Shown here in pieces: positions 63,538-64,000 of a stretch of DNA of 64,000 nucleotides. A program made the translations under genes and the position numbers. Numbering within the stretch: the first letter of the stretch is position 1; each line of letters starts with the position of its first letter. Origin of the DNA: Stutzerimonas stutzeri (GTDB lineage Bacteria > Pseudomonadota > Gammaproteobacteria > Pseudomonadales > Pseudomonadaceae); NCBI RefSeq assembly GCF_002890895.1, contig NZ_POUL01000005.1:186001-250000 (forward strand). The letters run 5' to 3'. The notes under the pieces are model-generated. The model ran no database searches. It saw nothing but the letters and a program-made list of their open reading frames with translations, and was not told the origin of the DNA.

Positions 63538-64000
63538 ATGCTCAGCCTCTATCACGCTCCTGACCTTGAAACCCTCGGTGAACTGGCCACGCGCCTGCTC
63601 GCCCAGCCGCTCGCCGACCCCTTTGCCCCGGCGCTGGTGGTGGTGCCGAGCCAGGGCATGGGTCGCTGGCTGACGCTGGAGCTGGCGCGCAAGCAGGGCA
63701 TCGCCATGCAGCTGGAGATTCAGCTGCCGGCCAAGTTCGTCTGGGACCTGAGCCGCACCGTGCTGGGCAGCCTGCCGGAGCAATCGGCGTTCTCCCCGAC
63801 GACCCTGACCTGGCGCCTCTATGGCTGGCTCTGCGAACCAGCCAATCTTGAGCTGGCGCCACGTCTGGCGCAGTACCTCGACGGCGGCGACGAGCGCCGA
63901 CGATTGTCGCTGGCGGCGAAGATCGCCGACGTGTTCGACCAGTACCTGCTCTATCGCGACGACTGGCTGGCGGCCTGGGAGCGTGGCGAAACCTTCGATC
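63538..64000 (+). CDS. recC: Exodeoxyribonuclease V gamma subunit RecC, N-terminal part
   Basis: The open frame from the ATG at 63538 runs off the window, giving 154 residues. They match the RecC N-terminus: MLSLYHAPDLETLGELAT, VVVPSQGMGRWLTLELA, GIAMQLEIQLPAKFVWDL and the helicase-like LSLAAKIADVFDQYLLYR. RecC pairs with RecB and RecD for recombinational repair and Chi recognition. The stop lies beyond the window, so recB and recD cannot be checked. It is divergent from the Cache gene. Confidence 0.93.
   Translation, partial: MLSLYHAPDLETLGELATRLLAQPLADPFAPALVVVPSQGMGRWLTLELARKQGIAMQLEIQLPAKFVWDLSRTVLGSLPEQSAFSPTTLTWRLYGWLCEPANLELAPRLAQYLDGGDERRRLSLAAKIADVFDQYLLYRDDWLAAWERGETFD

Overview
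The window is a 64 kb piece of a GC-rich gammaproteobacterial chromosome. Gene content and order point to the Pseudomonadaceae, most probably the Stutzerimonas (Pseudomonas stutzeri) group. Markers are the hisBHAF block with DUF2164, the zapA-ssrS-fau unit with pseudomonad 6S RNA, the algB-kinB pair next to an AmpDh2-type amidase, and the opdH-tctCBA/tctDE citrate locus. It is ordinary chromosome: no insertion sequence, prophage, CRISPR array or rRNA was seen.

Layout. 0-16.3 kb (housekeeping): tRNA-Phe, yggX-mutY-asmA (minus strand, 4-bp overlaps), a PanZ-like acetyltransferase, the histidine genes hisB-hisH-DUF2164-hisA-hisF, two orphan periplasmic binding proteins (the second frameshifted), yibQ-ctpA-envC-gpmI for envelope and glycolysis, then yibN-grxC-secB. 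16.3-32.3 kb: quinone oxidoreductase, FliL-like protein, EVE protein, fau, 6S RNA, zapA, a ZapB-like protein, UPF0149, pepP-ubiH-ubiI (ubiquinone hydroxylases), a two-gene ferric iron ABC transporter, and the glycine cleavage genes gcvT-gcvH-gcvP. 32.3-43.7 kb: engB divergent from cytochrome c4, dsbA, a nuclease-family protein, a diguanylate cyclase, AmpDh2, and the minus-strand operon algB-kinB-DUF1330. Upstream of algB lies a small stress-like cluster (DUF2383 protein, a 78-aa protein, DUF1328 protein) in which two genes are preceded by sigma-54 promoter sequences, followed by a structured non-coding stretch.

43.7-64 kb (transport and signalling): a gate-domain membrane protein, an operon opdH-tctC-tctB-tctA-AbrB for tricarboxylate uptake controlled by divergent tctD-tctE, a 7TM diguanylate cyclase, an Aer-like PAS chemoreceptor, a TAXI-type TRAP transporter, a Na/Pi-cotransporter-like protein, a stand-alone tandem-Cache periplasmic protein with a near-consensus Anr/Dnr site, and the start of recC, cut by the window edge.

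Recurring themes: strong hairpins lie between binding-protein and permease genes in all three uptake systems; Crc/Hfq-type A-rich motifs precede opdH and tctC; and compared with the remembered order in P. aeruginosa PAO1 the window joins three separate syntenic blocks, at about 16.3 kb and 32.25 kb. The best lead for new biology is the cluster beside algB-kinB: two sigma-54 promoters sharing an upstream CGTGCAA motif, small uncharacterised proteins and a possible GGA-rich regulatory RNA. All functional assignments come from reading translated sequence and remembered families; no database search was run.
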